Below, piece by piece: positions 33,822 to 41,959 of a stretch of 64,000 bases of DNA. The stretch is taken from positions 84,587 through 148,586 of the forward strand of contig CAVPMU010000005.1 of assembly GCA_963706535.1 (NCBI GenBank), read 5' to 3'. A program made the position numbers and the translations under genes. The stretch comes from RPQJ01 sp963706535 (GTDB lineage: Bacteria; Pseudomonadota; Gammaproteobacteria; Steroidobacterales; Steroidobacteraceae). Position 1 is the stretch's first letter; each line of letters opens with the position of its first letter. The notes under the pieces were generated by a model, which saw only the letters and a list, made by a program, of their open reading frames with translations, did not search any database and was not told the origin of the DNA.

Positions 33822-34591
33822 GGCGATTTCACGGGCGACGGCGGCCGGGTTCCCGCATATCCGACGGATCCGACCACTGGCACCTCCGCGTGATCCGTGA
33901 TGATGCGCACCACTTCGGCAGCGGAATCGGCGAGGTGCAGCACCCGTGCGTCGTCCGGCGATATCGTGCCTTCCCGCAGCATCGCCTTGCGCATGAAGTC
34001 GGCCAGCTCCGCCCAGAACTCGCCTCCCACCGCGATCACCGGGAAGTGCTCGACCTTGCCGGTCTGGATCAACGTCGCGATCTCGAAGGCCTCGTCCAGC
34101 GTGCCGAAGCCGCCCGGCATCACGACGAAGGCACAGGAATACTTCACCAGCATCACCTTGCGCACGAAGAAGTGCTCGAGCTGGATGAACTTGTTGAGGT
34201 AGGGGTTTGGCTTCTGCTCGGTCGGCAGCGTGATGTTGCAGCCGATGCTGAGGCCGCCAGCCTCCGCCGCGCCGCGGTTGGCCGCTTCCATGACACCTGA
34301 GCCGCCGCCGGTCATGACCGCGAAGCCCGCGCGCGCCAGCTGCGCGCCGATCTCGCGGGCGAGCTGGTAGTACTTGTGCGATTCCTCGAAGCGTGACGAG
34401 CCGAAGACCGTCACGCAGGGCTGCTCGAACATGAAGCTCTCGAACGCGCGCAGGAACTCGAGGAAGATGCGCACCGCGCTCTCGAGGTCGGCCTCGCGCG
34501 GGCGGCGCCCGGCCAGGAAGATCTTCTCCGCGTTCTCGACGTGCTCGAGGAGCGAGGCGAGCGGTTTCGAATCCCGGTGTTCGTTCGTCAT
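33818..34591 (-). CDS. LOG family protein (TIGR00730-type nucleotide 5'-monophosphate phosphoribohydrolase)
   Basis: 257 residues. The Rossmann-like LOG fold shows VTVFGSSRFEE near residue 60, MTGGGSGVMEAANRGA near residue 95 and the PGGxGTxxE signature VVMPGGFGTLDEAFE near residue 160. Relatives release free bases from nucleoside monophosphates (cytokinin activation in plants; YgdH/PpnN-like in bacteria). Residues 1-50 are an added helical region. The last 22 residues (EVPVVGSVGYAG and on) are coded by a REP repeat copy and are not part of the family. It is coupled to the acetyltransferase gene downstream. Confidence 0.85.
   Translation of the reverse strand: MTNEHRDSKPLASLLEHVENAEKIFLAGRRPREADLESAVRIFLEFLRAFESFMFEQPCVTVFGSSRFEESHKYYQLAREIGAQLARAGFAVMTGGGSGVMEAANRGAAEAGGLSIGCNITLPTEQKPNPYLNKFIQLEHFFVRKVMLVKYSCAFVVMPGGFGTLDEAFEIATLIQTGKVEHFPVIAVGGEFWAELADFMRKAMLREGTISPDDARVLHLADSAAEVVRIITDHAEVPVVGSVGYAGTRPPSPVKSP
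33861..33888. repeat. REP element, single arm, inside the LOG gene 3' end
   Basis: CCGACGGATCC then GACCACTGGCACCTCCG, one arm of the REP family described at 55375. Read in the LOG frame it codes EVPVVGSVG. No matching left arm is seen nearby. Confidence 0.75.
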
Positions 34592-34815
34592 GTGCCTGCC
34601 AATATGGCTGTTGGGCGCGCAACGTCGCATTGCCCCTACGTCGGCGACAAGTATGCCGCTTCGTGCCGCTTCGTGCCGCCCGTGCGGCAGGCGGTGGTGT
34701 GCGCGGTCCGATCGTGCCGAGAGCGTACAATGCCGCGTCAGGTCATCCCCAGGGCACACCGATGATCGGATACGTCACGCTCGGCACCGGTACGGCTGGT
34801 CCGAAAATCAGGTGA

Positions 34816-35651
34816 ATGTCTCCTGATTTCGACAGGCAGGTCGCGCGCTGGCAGGCCGCCGGGGTCATCGACTCGACCACGGCCGAGCGCATCCGTGCCT
34901 GGGAACTGGAGCACGCCCCAGCCAGGCGAGCCGTTTCGGCCGCATCGCGTTCGCCTTCGGCGGGTTGCTGCACGCCGTGGGAACTGCAGCGCTCGGCGGC
35001 GGAATCTTCCTCGCCGGCCAGTTCTTCAACCTTGCCGAACACTGGCCGGAGGGCTTCCTGCTGTGGGCCGCGGTCGCCGCGGTCGCCGCGGTCGCCGCGG
35101 TCGCCGCATGGCTGGTGCGCGGCTGGCCGCAAGTCGTGTGGGTGGCGGTCCTGGCGCCGGCATGGCTGCTGAGCGAGTGGATCGCCGGCCCGGCCTTCCG
35201 CTCCGTACCCATCGGCGTCCCGCTGGCGGGACTTTTCGTGCCGTGCGTCGCCTACGTCGCCGCCGTCGGCCCGGCGCGCGACTCGACGTGGCGCCATGCA
35301 CTCGCACTGCTCGGGGCGATCGCATTGCTGCACGTCGCCGTGCTGCTGCCGCTCGAGCCCGGCCTCCGTCCAGGCAGCGAGCCGGCCACGACAGGCACGT
35401 TGGCCTTCGCCTGGGGTCTCGCCATCGCGTTGCCGCTGGTCGTCGGCGCCTGGTTGCGCAGGCGCGAGGCATGGCCGCTGCTGGTTGCGGCCGTCGTTGC
35501 CGTCTGCGCGTCGCAGATCGACGCCGCTTCCTCCCGCGAGGTCCTGGTCCTGCATGCCCTCTACGCGGCCGCCTGCGTCGGGCTCGTCTGGTGGGGCGTG
35601 CACGAAGGCCACCGGCTGCGCGTCAACCTGGGCGTATCGGGTTCGCGATGA
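34816..35651 (+). pseudogene. broken DUF2157 membrane protein gene
   Basis: The first frame (34816 on) codes the DUF2157 start, MSPDFDRQVARWQAAGVIDS then ERIRAWELEHAPA, and is then lost. A second frame (-1) picks up RFGRIAFAFGG and then LHAVGTAALGGGIFLAGQFF and NLAEHWPEGFLLWA, motifs that in the family are separated from the N-terminus by about 60 more residues. So an internal deletion as well as a frameshift is present. This frame continues through several membrane segments and ends NLGVSGSR-stop. The last family segment (GFAMTVLSFYFSSLLDKLGR) is in a third frame. A 4x9-bp repeat sits in the middle. Function of DUF2157 is unknown. Confidence 0.7.
35070..35105 (+). repeat. four perfect tandem 9-bp units GCGGTCGCC
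   Basis: Four identical copies in a row within the DUF2157 remnant, coding repeated Ala-Val-Ala. It is a natural slippage site. Confidence 0.9.
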
Positions 35652-36136
35652 CCGTGCTGTCGTTCTACTTCAGCAGCCTGCTGGACAAGCTCGGGCGCTC
35701 GCTCGGCCTGATCGGCCTCGGCGTGCTGTTCATCGGCGGCGGCAGGCTGCTCTATGACCGCGCGACCCTGCCGCGGGCCTGGGTGGAGACGGCCGGCGTG
35801 GACCCGGACCTGCCGATCCGCGGGCGTTACGTCGCGTTGAACCTGTTGTTCCCGGCGGCGCCGGACCCGACCCGCGACGTCCGCCCCGGGGAGCTGTGGC
35901 TCGAGGCGAGCTTCCCGGCGGACTCCGCGCCGCGCCCAATCCAGCTCGCGCTTCGGCGCCAGGAAACGCCTGGGATCGATGGCCGTCAGTGGCAGCTTTC
36001 TCGCCTGCGTCCTCGAGCAGCTCGAGGGGCTCGGCCGCGTGCGGTCGAAACGCATGTTCGGCGGCATCGGCCTCTACTGCGACGACCTGTTCTTCGCCCT
36101 CGTCGACGACGACACGCTGTACCTGAAGGCCGATGA
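35648..36136 (+). pseudogene. fused DUF2157 C-terminus / GDYXXLXY-like protein remnant
   Basis: The frame starting MTVLSFYFSSLLDKLGRSLG codes the last membrane segment of the broken DUF2157 protein. It then passes at GGRLLYDRATLPRAWVETAG directly into the middle of a GDYXXLXY protein, whose signature here is IRGRYVALNL, followed by PGELWLEASFPADSAPRPIQ. The N-terminal membrane helix of the GDYXXLXY protein is missing, as is its normal end: the frame runs on as Arg-rich sequence over the start of the TfoX gene. DUF2157 and GDYXXLXY genes are normally neighbours, so a deletion has fused them. Confidence 0.6.
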
Positions 36137-36344
36137 CGGCACGCGCGAAGAGTTCGTGAAACGCCGCCTGCGGCCCTTCCAGCCGTTCCGCGACAAGCCG
36201 GAATACTCGATGAGCTACTATGAGGCGCCGGCCGACGCGCTCGACGACCCGGAGGCGCTGGCGGAGTGGGCGCGCAAGGCGTTGCGCGTCGCGGCATCCA
36301 AGCGAAACAGGAAACACTCGAAGCATGCCCAGCAAGGTCCCTGA
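35979..36344 (+). CDS. TfoX N-terminal domain protein
   Basis: 121 residues. It matches the TfoX-N fold: VLEQLEGLGRVRSKRMFGGI then GLYCDDLFFALVDDDTLYLK and YEAPADALDDPEALAEWARKAL. TfoX/Sxy of Haemophilus and Vibrio activates competence genes with CRP, but stand-alone N-domain proteins such as this are widespread and of unknown role. The basic tail RNRKHSKHAQQ overlaps the start of the cyanophycinase gene by 20 bases. The upstream fused remnant overlaps it in another frame. Confidence 0.85.
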   Translation: MAVSGSFLACVLEQLEGLGRVRSKRMFGGIGLYCDDLFFALVDDDTLYLKADDGTREEFVKRRLRPFQPFRDKPEYSMSYYEAPADALDDPEALAEWARKALRVAASKRNRKHSKHAQQGP

Positions 36345-37164
36345 AGGCGAAACACGCGGCTGGATCATCCCGATCGGCGGTGCGGAGAACAAGGAAAACG
36401 ACCGCCACATCCTCGAGCGATTCGTCGACTGCTCGGGCGGGCGTGACGCGGACATCGTCGTCATCCCCACCGCGAGTCGCCTGCACGAGACCGGGCCGCG
36501 CTACGAGCAGCTCTTCAGGGAACTCGGCGCCGCACGCGTCGCGTCCATGGACTTCGACACGCGCCGCGACTGCCAGGAGCCTGGCCGCCTGCAGCGGCTG
36601 CAGGAAGCCACGGGCATCTTCTTTACCGGCGGCAACCAGCTGCGACTCACGACCCTGCTCGGCGGGACGCCCGTGGCCAAGCTCGTGCGCGTGCGCAACG
36701 CGCACGGCGTGACGGTCGGCGGCACCAGTGCAGGCGCGAGCATCCTGAGCGAGCACATGATCGCGTTCGGCGACGAGGGGTCGTCGGTGATCTCGGGCAG
36801 CGTGCGACTCGCACCCGGGCTCGGCCTCACCAACCGCTTCATCATCGACCAGCATTTCCGCCAGCGCGACCGCCTCGGCCGGCTGCTCACCGCGCTCGCC
36901 TACAACCCGTTCGCCGTAGGCATCGGCCTCGACGAGGACACCGCGGCATTCATCGGTCCCGACGAGACCGTCGAGGTCGCGGGCAGCGGGGGCGTGACGG
37001 TCGTGGATGCCTCCGACGTCACTTACTCCTCGATGGACGCCGTGAGCGAGGGCCAGCCGGTGTGCATGCTGGGCCTGCGGCTGCACGTGCTCGTGGCGGG
37101 CGCGACCTTCAACCTGCACTCCCGCGTCGCCTCGGCCGGGGCGCTCGCGACCGCGAAGGAGTAG
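36325..37164 (+). CDS. cphB: cyanophycinase
   Basis: A serine peptidase of family S51 that breaks cyanophycin (Asp backbone with Arg side chains) to beta-Asp-Arg dipeptides. 279 residues, cytosolic form without signal peptide. The N-terminal RGWIIPIGGAENKEND, FFTGGNQLRLT near residue 98 and the nucleophile region VGGTSAGASILSEHMI near residue 130 are all present, as are NRFIIDQHFRQRDRLGRL and GIGLDEDTAA. The start ATG 36325 lies in the end of the TfoX gene. It is followed after 151 bases by cphA, giving a self-contained storage-polymer module. Confidence 0.93.
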   Translation: MPSKVPEGETRGWIIPIGGAENKENDRHILERFVDCSGGRDADIVVIPTASRLHETGPRYEQLFRELGAARVASMDFDTRRDCQEPGRLQRLQEATGIFFTGGNQLRLTTLLGGTPVAKLVRVRNAHGVTVGGTSAGASILSEHMIAFGDEGSSVISGSVRLAPGLGLTNRFIIDQHFRQRDRLGRLLTALAYNPFAVGIGLDEDTAAFIGPDETVEVAGSGGVTVVDASDVTYSSMDAVSEGQPVCMLGLRLHVLVAGATFNLHSRVASAGALATAKE

Positions 37165-37315
37165 GCGCGCGCTGCGCGTTTCGCGACCTGCGCGTCGATC
37201 CGCAGTCGCTCCAGTGCCGCGACCGCGGCCATGCGCCAGCACGAGCTGCGCGAGCCGGCCCCGCGTATGCCATGATTCCGCGACATAAAGAGAACGACAG
37301 GGAGGCACGCGCCCG

Positions 37316-40111
37316 ATGCGCATCCTGGACCGATCCGTCTACGTGGGACCGTCGCTGTATGCGCACTTCCCGGTCATCAAGCTCGAGCTAGACCTCGGCG
37401 AACTCGAGGCGTGGCCGACCGGACGTCTCGGCGAGGAGTTCATCGATGCGCTGGCGGATGCGCTGCCAGGCCTCGCCGAGCACGGCTGCTCGTACGGCGA
37501 GCCGGGCGGCTTCTTCCGCCGCATGCGCGAGGACGAAGGCACCTGGCTCGGTCACGTGCTCGAGCACGTCGCCATCGAGCTGCAGAACGTCGCCGGCGAG
37601 AACGTCACCTTCGGCAAGACGCGCGGCGCCGGCCGGCCCGGCGTCTACACCGTCGTCTACGAGTATGCCCAGCGCGACGAAGGCATCGCGGCGGGCGAGC
37701 TGGGCCTCAGGCTCCTCTGCTCGCTGCTGCCCGAGGCGATCCGTCCCGCCGACAGCGTGCCCGAGGGCTGGAGCTGGTCCGAGGCGCGCGACGAGTTCAT
37801 CCGTTTCGCGCAGAAGCGCGCGCTCGGACCCTCCACCGCGTCGCTGGTACGCGCCGCGGAGGCACGCGGCATCCCCTGGCTGCGACTGAACGACCAGTCG
37901 CTGGTGCAGCTCGGCCACGGCAAGTTCCAGCAGCGCATCCAGGCGACGGTGACGGGGCGCACGCCGCACATCGCGGTCGAGCTCGCGAGCGACAAGGAGG
38001 AGACCAACAAGATCCTCGCCTCGCTGGGGCTGCCGGTACCCAGGCAGGAACTCGTGCAGAGCGACACGCAGGCGGTACGCGCGGCGCGGCGCATCGGCTA
38101 CCCGGTCGTCACCAAGCCCTACAACGGCAACCACGGCCGCGGCATCTCGATCCGCCTCACCTCCGACGCCGAGGTGATCCAGGGGTTTGCGGTGGCGCGC
38201 GAGCACTCGCGTTCCGTGATCGTCGAGACCTATCTCGAGGGTGACGACCATCGCCTGCTGGTCGTCAACGGCGAACTGGTGGCCGCGACCCGTCGCACGC
38301 CGGGACACGTGGTCGGCGACGGCGTGCACACCGTCGCGCAACTCGTCGAGATCGTGAACCAGGATCCCCGCCGCGGCGTGGGGCACGAGAAGGTGTTGAC
38401 GCGCCTCGAGATCGACGCGCAGGCACACAAGATGATGGAGCGCCTGGGGCTGGGCGCCGATTCCGTGCCCGTGAGCGGGCAGGTCGTGTACCTGCGCTCA
38501 ACCGCCAACCTCTCGACGGGCGGTACCGCGACCAACGTCACCAACGTCATCCATCCGGACAATCGCGACATGGCGATGCGCGCGGTGCGCGCAATAGGTC
38601 TCGACGTGGGTGGCGTGGACTTCCTCTCCACGGACATCACCGAGAGCTACCGCAGCATCGGCGGCGGCATCTGCGAGGTGAACGCCGCGCCCGGCTTCCG
38701 CATGCACGTTGCGCCGAGCGAGGGCACGCCACGCGACGTCGCGGGTCCCGTGATCGACATGCTGTTCCCGCCGGGCGCGCCCTCGCGCGTGCCGATCGCG
38801 GCGATCACCGGCACGAACGGCAAGACCACCACGGCGCGCATGCTCGCGCACATCACCAAGATGGCGGGCTACACGCCGGGCCTCACGACCACGGACGGCG
38901 TCTACATCGACGGGCAGCGCACGGTGCAGGGCGACATGACGGGACCGGTCGCGGCGCGCATGGTGCTGGCCGACCCGCAGATCGACATCGCGGTGCTCGA
39001 GACCGCGCGTGGCGGCCTGCTGCGCGCGGGCATGGGCGTGCGGGAGGTCAACGTGGGCGCGGTGCTGAACGTGCAGGCCGACCACCTGGGGCTCAAGGGC
39101 ATCGACACGCTGGAGCAGCTCGCCGAGGTGAAGCGCATCGTCGTCGAGGTCGCGACCGACTGCGCCGTGCTGAACGCCGACGACCCGCTGGTGCTGCGCA
39201 TGTCGGGCTACACCGACGCGAAGAACGTCTGCTACGTGACGATGAACCCGAGCCATGCGCTGGTGCGCGAGCACATCCGTGCCGGCGGGCGCGCGTGCGC
39301 GCTCGAGGCGGGCGTGAATGGGCAGATGGTCACGCTCTACGACCGCGGCGGGCACATCCCGCTGGTCTGGACGCACCTCGTCCCGGCCACCCTCGAGGGC
39401 CGTGCCACCCACAACGTGCAGAACGCCATGTTCGCGGCGGCGGTGGCGTTCTCGCTCGGCATCAAGCTCGACGCGATCCGGCAGGGGCTGCGCACCTTCG
39501 ACACCACGTTCTTCCAGGCGCCGGGCCGCATGAACGTGTTCAACGAGCATCCCTTCAAGGTGCTGTTCGACTACGGGCACAACGCGCACGCGGTCGCGGT
39601 GATGGCGGACCTCGCGCAGCGGCTCGACGTGACGGGGAGGCGCATCGTGGTGCTCGCGGGGCCGGGCGATCGGCGCGACGAGGACCTGGTCGCGATCGCG
39701 CACGCCGTGGCGGGGCGCTTCGACCACTACATCTGCCGGCGCGACGACGCGCTGCGCGACCGCGGACCCGACGAAGTGCCGCGCATCCAGGCGGACGCGC
39801 TGCGTGCGGCGGGCGTGCCGGCGGATGCGATTTCCATCATCCCGGACGAGCAGGAAGCGATCGACGCCGCCTTGCGCATGGGACGGGCAGGCGACCTGCT
39901 GCTGGTGTTCGCCGACGCGCTGACACGGTCGTGGAAGCAGGTGACCAAGTTCTCCGCGACGCCGGGTCACTCGCGCGAGGTCGAGACGGAGACCGGGACA
40001 GGCATGTCCGCGACTGCCGAGAACGTCTACGGCACGGCCACGCTCGCCAGCGTCGAGGGCCTGATCCGCGACGAGCGCGGGATCCGGCTGGCACGGGAGA
40101 CAGACGACTGA
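37316..40111 (+). CDS. cphA: cyanophycin synthetase
   Basis: Polymerises aspartate and arginine into cyanophycin, using ATP for each addition. 931 residues in three parts: an N-terminal domain to about 160; an ATP-grasp domain at about 215-475 (NKILASLGLPVPRQ, then YPVVTKPYNGNHGRGISIRL and EVNAAPGFRMHVAPSEG); and a Mur-ligase domain with its P-loop AAITGTNGKTTTARML near residue 495. The last gives TARGGLLRAGMGVREVNVGA and HNVQNAMFAAAVAFSLGIK. It is slightly longer than cyanobacterial CphA, with about 40 extra C-terminal residues. Ribosome site GGGAGG precedes ATG 37316. Its stop TGA overlaps a CTG that begins the next gene. Confidence 0.96.
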   Translation: MRILDRSVYVGPSLYAHFPVIKLELDLGELEAWPTGRLGEEFIDALADALPGLAEHGCSYGEPGGFFRRMREDEGTWLGHVLEHVAIELQNVAGENVTFGKTRGAGRPGVYTVVYEYAQRDEGIAAGELGLRLLCSLLPEAIRPADSVPEGWSWSEARDEFIRFAQKRALGPSTASLVRAAEARGIPWLRLNDQSLVQLGHGKFQQRIQATVTGRTPHIAVELASDKEETNKILASLGLPVPRQELVQSDTQAVRAARRIGYPVVTKPYNGNHGRGISIRLTSDAEVIQGFAVAREHSRSVIVETYLEGDDHRLLVVNGELVAATRRTPGHVVGDGVHTVAQLVEIVNQDPRRGVGHEKVLTRLEIDAQAHKMMERLGLGADSVPVSGQVVYLRSTANLSTGGTATNVTNVIHPDNRDMAMRAVRAIGLDVGGVDFLSTDITESYRSIGGGICEVNAAPGFRMHVAPSEGTPRDVAGPVIDMLFPPGAPSRVPIAAITGTNGKTTTARMLAHITKMAGYTPGLTTTDGVYIDGQRTVQGDMTGPVAARMVLADPQIDIAVLETARGGLLRAGMGVREVNVGAVLNVQADHLGLKGIDTLEQLAEVKRIVVEVATDCAVLNADDPLVLRMSGYTDAKNVCYVTMNPSHALVREHIRAGGRACALEAGVNGQMVTLYDRGGHIPLVWTHLVPATLEGRATHNVQNAMFAAAVAFSLGIKLDAIRQGLRTFDTTFFQAPGRMNVFNEHPFKVLFDYGHNAHAVAVMADLAQRLDVTGRRIVVLAGPGDRRDEDLVAIAHAVAGRFDHYICRRDDALRDRGPDEVPRIQADALRAAGVPADAISIIPDEQEAIDAALRMGRAGDLLLVFADALTRSWKQVTKFSATPGHSREVETETGTGMSATAENVYGTATLASVEGLIRDERGIRLARETDD

Positions 40112-41931
40112 CCATCACGCTCGCACTGCCGTTCGAGGATTCCCGGCGACTCACCGGCGCCAACCTTTACTTCGCGACGACGGGCGCGGTGCTCGAGGTT
40201 CCGCGGGTGTCCGCGGACGAGGCGCTGGTCGATGCGTGGCGCGCGTGCGTGGAGCGGGCGCGTGCCCGACTCGGCTGGACCACGATGCCGGCGCGGCCGC
40301 AGGTCGTGGCACGGATCCATGCGAGCGGGACATCGCTCGCGCTCGCGGCGCCGCTGGACCAGGTCTACACGGCGACAGAGGTCAACGAGTGGGCGCTGTG
40401 CTCGGTACTGTACGAACGCGATCCGCTGCACTGGTCGGCCCTGCCGGATGCGCTCGCGGCGGCGGGAGAAGAGACCGCGGCGGTCATCGTCGGCGTGTCG
40501 CCGCCGATACTCGAGGAATCGGCGGCCCTTGAGCGCTTCGGTCGCCTGGCCGCGGCCGAGTCGCGGCCCGGGCTGGCTGCGCTGCTCGATGCAGCGCGGT
40601 CGCGCGGCTTGCCGTGGCTGCTCGACGATTCGGTCGTTGCGCTCGGCGCGGGCATCGGCGGTCGCAGTTATCCGCTCGACGAACTGCCGCTGGTGGCGGA
40701 CGTGCCGTGGACGTCGCTGCACGGCATTCCCGTCGCCGCGGTCACCGGTTCCAACGGCAAGACGACCACCGTGCGACTGGTCGCGGCCTGCGCGCGAGCG
40801 CAAGGCTGGTGCGCGGGCTATAACTGCACCGATGGCATTTTCGTGGACGAGGTCGCGCTCGACGAAGGCGACTACTCGGGCCCGGCCGGTGCGCGCAAGG
40901 TGCTGCACCACCCGCAGGTGGAGGCGGCGGTCCTCGAGGTTGCGAGGGGCGGCATCCTGCGCCGCGGGCTGGCGCTCGAGCGCGCCACCGTCGCCGTCGT
41001 GACCAACGTTAGCGCGGATCACTTCGGCGAGTACGGCATCCACGATCTCGATGCGCTCGCGGACGTGAAGCTGACGGTCGCTGCGCTGGTCGGGCGCGAC
41101 GGCCTGCTGGTGCTCGATGCCGATGACGCACTGCTGCGGGCCAAGGCGGCGCAGCTCGGCGCGCGCTTCGGTCGCTCGCCGCCACTCGGCTGGTTCGCGC
41201 TCGACGACTCGCACGCACTGCTCGCGGAGCATCGCCGCCGGGGCGGACCGACCTGCGGCGTCGCGGACGGGCGACTGGTGCTGAGCCAGGCCGGCCGACG
41301 GCACGACCTCGGCGAAGTGGCAGCGATGCCGCTCACGGTATCGGGCAGCGCCACGTACAACGTTGCGAATCTCGCGGGCGCCGCGCTCGCGGCCACGGCC
41401 CTCGGCGTGGCGCCGGGGACGATCGCCGGCGTGTTCGGGCGTTTCGGCACCGGGCCGGACGACAACCTCGGACGCATGATGCGCTACGAGTTCGACGGCA
41501 TCCGGGCGCTGGTCGACTATGCGCACAATCCCGCAGGGCTGCGGGGCGTGCTGCAAGTCGCGCAATACCTGCGCGGCGCGTCGGACGGGCGGATCGCTCT
41601 GTTGCTCGGGCACGCGGGTAATCGCGAGGACGCCGACATCGAGCAGCTCGCGGTTGTCGCGGCCGGGTTCCGGCCGGACCTCGTCGTCGTCAAGGAGATC
41701 GAGGGCTACCTGCGCGGTCGGGAAGTGGGCGAGGTGCCGCGGATCCTGAGCGCGGCGCTGTTGCGCCACGGCCTGCCCGAGTCGTCGCTTGCCCTGCGCA
41801 TGAACGAGGTGGACGCCGCGCGTTGTGCGCTGGAGAGGGCCCGGCCGGGGGACGTGCTGGTGCTGCTGGTGCATTCACTGGCCGCCCGCAAGGCGGTGCT
41901 GCGAATGCTGCAGCAGAGGTGCCGGGTTTAG
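40108..41931 (+). CDS. CphA-like Mur-ligase protein lacking the ATP-grasp domain
   Basis: About 607 residues. The N-terminal 190 resemble the CphA N-domain (FEDSRRLTGANLYFATTGAV, then PRVSADEALVDAWRACVERA). They join directly to a Mur-ligase domain: P-loop VAAVTGSNGKTTTVRLV near residue 210, LEVARGGILRRGL near residue 280, SATYNVANLAGAALAATALG and VDYAHNPAGLRGVLQ. The ATP-grasp domain between these parts in CphA is absent. No ATG, GTG or TTG lies upstream of the conserved SRRLTG block in this frame after the cphA end; the CTG at 40108, overlapping the cphA stop (CTGA) and eight bases after GGGAG, is the only likely start. Probably it works with CphA on cyanophycin or adds one kind of residue. 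Confidence 0.8.
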   Translation: MTITLALPFEDSRRLTGANLYFATTGAVLEVPRVSADEALVDAWRACVERARARLGWTTMPARPQVVARIHASGTSLALAAPLDQVYTATEVNEWALCSVLYERDPLHWSALPDALAAAGEETAAVIVGVSPPILEESAALERFGRLAAAESRPGLAALLDAARSRGLPWLLDDSVVALGAGIGGRSYPLDELPLVADVPWTSLHGIPVAAVTGSNGKTTTVRLVAACARAQGWCAGYNCTDGIFVDEVALDEGDYSGPAGARKVLHHPQVEAAVLEVARGGILRRGLALERATVAVVTNVSADHFGEYGIHDLDALADVKLTVAALVGRDGLLVLDADDALLRAKAAQLGARFGRSPPLGWFALDDSHALLAEHRRRGGPTCGVADGRLVLSQAGRRHDLGEVAAMPLTVSGSATYNVANLAGAALAATALGVAPGTIAGVFGRFGTGPDDNLGRMMRYEFDGIRALVDYAHNPAGLRGVLQVAQYLRGASDGRIALLLGHAGNREDADIEQLAVVAAGFRPDLVVVKEIEGYLRGREVGEVPRILSAALLRHGLPESSLALRMNEVDAARCALERARPGDVLVLLVHSLAARKAVLRMLQQRCRV

Positions 41932-41958
41932 GTTGTCAAGTTGAACCCGGCACCTCCG
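41916..41958. repeat. GGTGCCGGGTT inverted-repeat hairpin
   Basis: GAGGTGCCGGGTT at 41916-41928 faces AACCCGGCACCTC at 41944-41956 with a 15-base loop. It spans the stop of the Mur-ligase gene and the end of the convergent ggt gene, so it may end both transcripts. The same arms occur at 837 and 957. Confidence 0.7.
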
Positions 41959-41959
41959 G

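Noticed and set aside
35070..35105. The 9-bp tandem repeat as a phase-variation switch
   Set aside because: Unit changes keep the frame, and the host gene is already broken elsewhere, so switching would have no clear effect.
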